Shown here: positions 62,824 to 64,000 of the stretch, piece by piece
How positions within the stretch are numbered: position 1 is the first letter of the stretch
How the letters are laid out: the number at the start of each line of letters is the position of its first letter
Assembly: GCA_965249175.1 (NCBI GenBank)
Contig: OZ252227.1
Span: forward strand, 682,001 to 746,000
Direction: 5' to 3'
Origin: CAZYFH01 sp965249175
GTDB lineage: Bacteria > Acidobacteriota > Vicinamibacteria > Vicinamibacterales > UBA8438
Length of the DNA stretch: 64,000 nucleotides
Position numbers and translations under genes: made by a program
The notes under the pieces: generated by a model
What the model saw: only the letters and a program-made list of their open reading frames with translations
Database searches by the model: none
Told to the model about the DNA's origin: nothing

Positions 62824-64000
62824 ATGGCGATGGGCAAACGACGACGCCGGGCGCGGCAAGCATCGATGTGGGTTCCCACCAGCGACCTGCCTCGCAGTGC
62901 GGCGCATCCGTTCTATCAGCGATTGAATCGGATCCTCGATGACACGGGCTTCGACGCGTTCGTCGAGGCGCAATGCGCGCCGTTCTACGCGGACGGCGTC
63001 GGTCGTCCGAGTCTGGCGCCGGGGCGGTACTTCCGGCTGCTGATGCTCGGCTACTTCGAAGGGCTGGACTCGGAGCGGGCGATCGCGTGGCGGGCGGCCG
63101 ATTCGCTGAGCATCCGGCAGTTTCTGGACCTCGAGCTGCACGAGGCGCCGCCGGATCACTCGACGCTGTCGCGCACCCGGCGCCTGATCGACGTCGAGAC
63201 CCATCAAGCGGTGTTCACGTGGGTGCTGCAGCAACTGGCCGACGCCCAGCTCGTGACCGGGCGGACCCTCGGCATCGATGCCACGACGTTGGAAGCGAAC
63301 GCCGCATTGCGGAGTATCGTGCGCCGGGACACGGGCGAAGGCTACGAGGCGTTTCTGACCGGGCTGGCCGAGGCGTCCGGCATCGTCACGCCGACCCGCG
63401 CTGAGCTGGCCCGGTTCGACCGGAAACGGAAGAAGAAAGGCTCCAACGACGACTGGACGCATCCGCAGGATCCGGACGCGAAGATCACGAAGCTGAAGGA
63501 CGGGCGCACGCACTTGGCGCACACCGCGGAGCATGCGGTGGACCTGGAGACGGGGGCCATCGTCGGCGTCACCGTGCAGGATGCCGACGACGGCGATACG
63601 ACGACGATGGTCGAGACCCTGATCACGGCGGCCGACCACGTCGAAGCCGTCCTGCCGGCCGGCGCCGGTATCGCCGAGGTCGTCGGGGACAAGGGGTATC
63701 ACAGTAACGAGACGATGGTGGCGTTCGCCGCGCTCGGCGTGCGCAGTTATGTTTCGGAGCCGGACCGCGGGCGACGCAACTGGACAGGCAAGGCGGCGGC
63801 GCGCGACGCCGTGTACGCGAACCGTCGGCGCATTCGGGGCACGCGTGGGCAACGGCTGCTGCGACGGCGGGGCGAGTTGCTCGAACGCCCCAACGCGCAT
63901 CTCTACGAGACCGGGCGGCTGCGCCGGGTGCATCTGCGTGGGCATCCCAACATCCTCAAGCGCGTGCTTGTGCACGTCTGCGGGTTCAATCTTGGGCTCC
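62824..64000 (+). CDS. IS1182/IS5-type transposase, cut by window edge
   Basis: An open frame from ATG 62824 to the window end with no stop (392 codons seen). N-terminal DUF772 text: PSLAPGRYFRLLMLGYFEGL and DSLSIRQFLDLELHE, PPDHSTLSRTR. DDE core: GIDATTLEANAALR (Asp), VVGDKGYHSNETM (Asp) and RRGELLERPNAHLYETG (Glu region). The ending RGHPNILKRVLVHVCGFNLGL is near the family's C-terminus, so only a few codons are missing. Upstream sequence at 62760-62815 may contain the left end repeat. Confidence 0.88.
   Translation, partial: MAMGKRRRRARQASMWVPTSDLPRSAAHPFYQRLNRILDDTGFDAFVEAQCAPFYADGVGRPSLAPGRYFRLLMLGYFEGLDSERAIAWRAADSLSIRQFLDLELHEAPPDHSTLSRTRRLIDVETHQAVFTWVLQQLADAQLVTGRTLGIDATTLEANAALRSIVRRDTGEGYEAFLTGLAEASGIVTPTRAELARFDRKRKKKGSNDDWTHPQDPDAKITKLKDGRTHLAHTAEHAVDLETGAIVGVTVQDADDGDTTTMVETLITAADHVEAVLPAGAGIAEVVGDKGYHSNETMVAFAALGVRSYVSEPDRGRRNWTGKAAARDAVYANRRRIRGTRGQRLLRRRGELLERPNAHLYETGRLRRVHLRGHPNILKRVLVHVCGFNLGL

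Overview
High-GC chromosomal DNA, probably from an uncultured Acidobacteriota of the Vicinamibacteria type. The taxonomic hint is inference from gene content: an Oar-like TonB receptor with an N-terminal carboxypeptidase-regulatory domain, a TPR protein with the same domain, hpnCDE squalene genes and a long double-domain ThyX. The window is mostly ordinary core genome to about 50.3 kb. From the tRNA-Glu at 50332 to the right edge it is an integrated accessory island.

Layout. 0.1-1.4 kb: a minus-strand pair, one gene frameshifted. 1.5-7.1 kb: a carbamoyltransferase/SxtJ/DUF5989 trio, then hpnC-hpnD-hpnE (farnesyl-PP to squalene). 7.1-16 kb: thiI, a broken lipoprotein gene, a broken DUF2283 gene, a NUDIX hydrolase, def, a WbpE-like aminotransferase, long ThyX, an MBL-fold hydrolase and a frameshifted NCS2 purine permease. 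16-18.6 kb: vapBC, then a truncated copy of the neighbouring rhodanese gene fused to an IS110 remnant, two tiny membrane-protein genes and the intact sulfurtransferase. 18.6-24.8 kb: M20 dipeptidase, an IS3-family element, a 5'-truncated capD-like gene, a 2-hydroxyacid dehydrogenase and a second DegT aminotransferase. 24.9-28.1 kb: an AbiEii-like nucleotidyltransferase, a Phd/VapC pair, a SirB1-type protein and a MntA/HepT pair.

28.1-37.2 kb is an eight-gene minus-strand fatty-acid degradation operon: TetR regulator, FadN-like, two alpha/beta hydrolases, thiolase, acyl-CoA dehydrogenase, DUF1684 and HAD phosphatase. A perfect palindrome of the Bacillus FadR operator type lies at its head. 37.3-41.8 kb holds the TonB receptor and TPR gene. 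41.8-50.3 kb holds a serine hydrolase-NamZ fusion, a GGDEF protein, a heme A module (lipoprotein, ctaA, ctaB, DUF420) and an M23 peptidase.

The island begins with a large serine recombinase whose reading frame ends inside tRNA-Glu(CTC). It carries a zinc-ribbon protein and a large SIR2-like/P-loop NTPase gene of defence type, broken by an ISL3 element (perfect 8-bp target duplication) and an IS256 element. Removing both restores one open frame of 1102 codons. A DUF6602-like protein converges on it. A module of TubC-like, DUF3631 helicase-like, 104-aa and ribbon-helix-helix genes follows, then a basic protein and an IS1182/IS5-type transposase cut by the window edge.

Single-base frameshifts recur in the first 28 kb (about ten, in seven genes) while 28-50 kb shows none. 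Some may be sequencing errors, so broken-gene calls in the first 28 kb are provisional.
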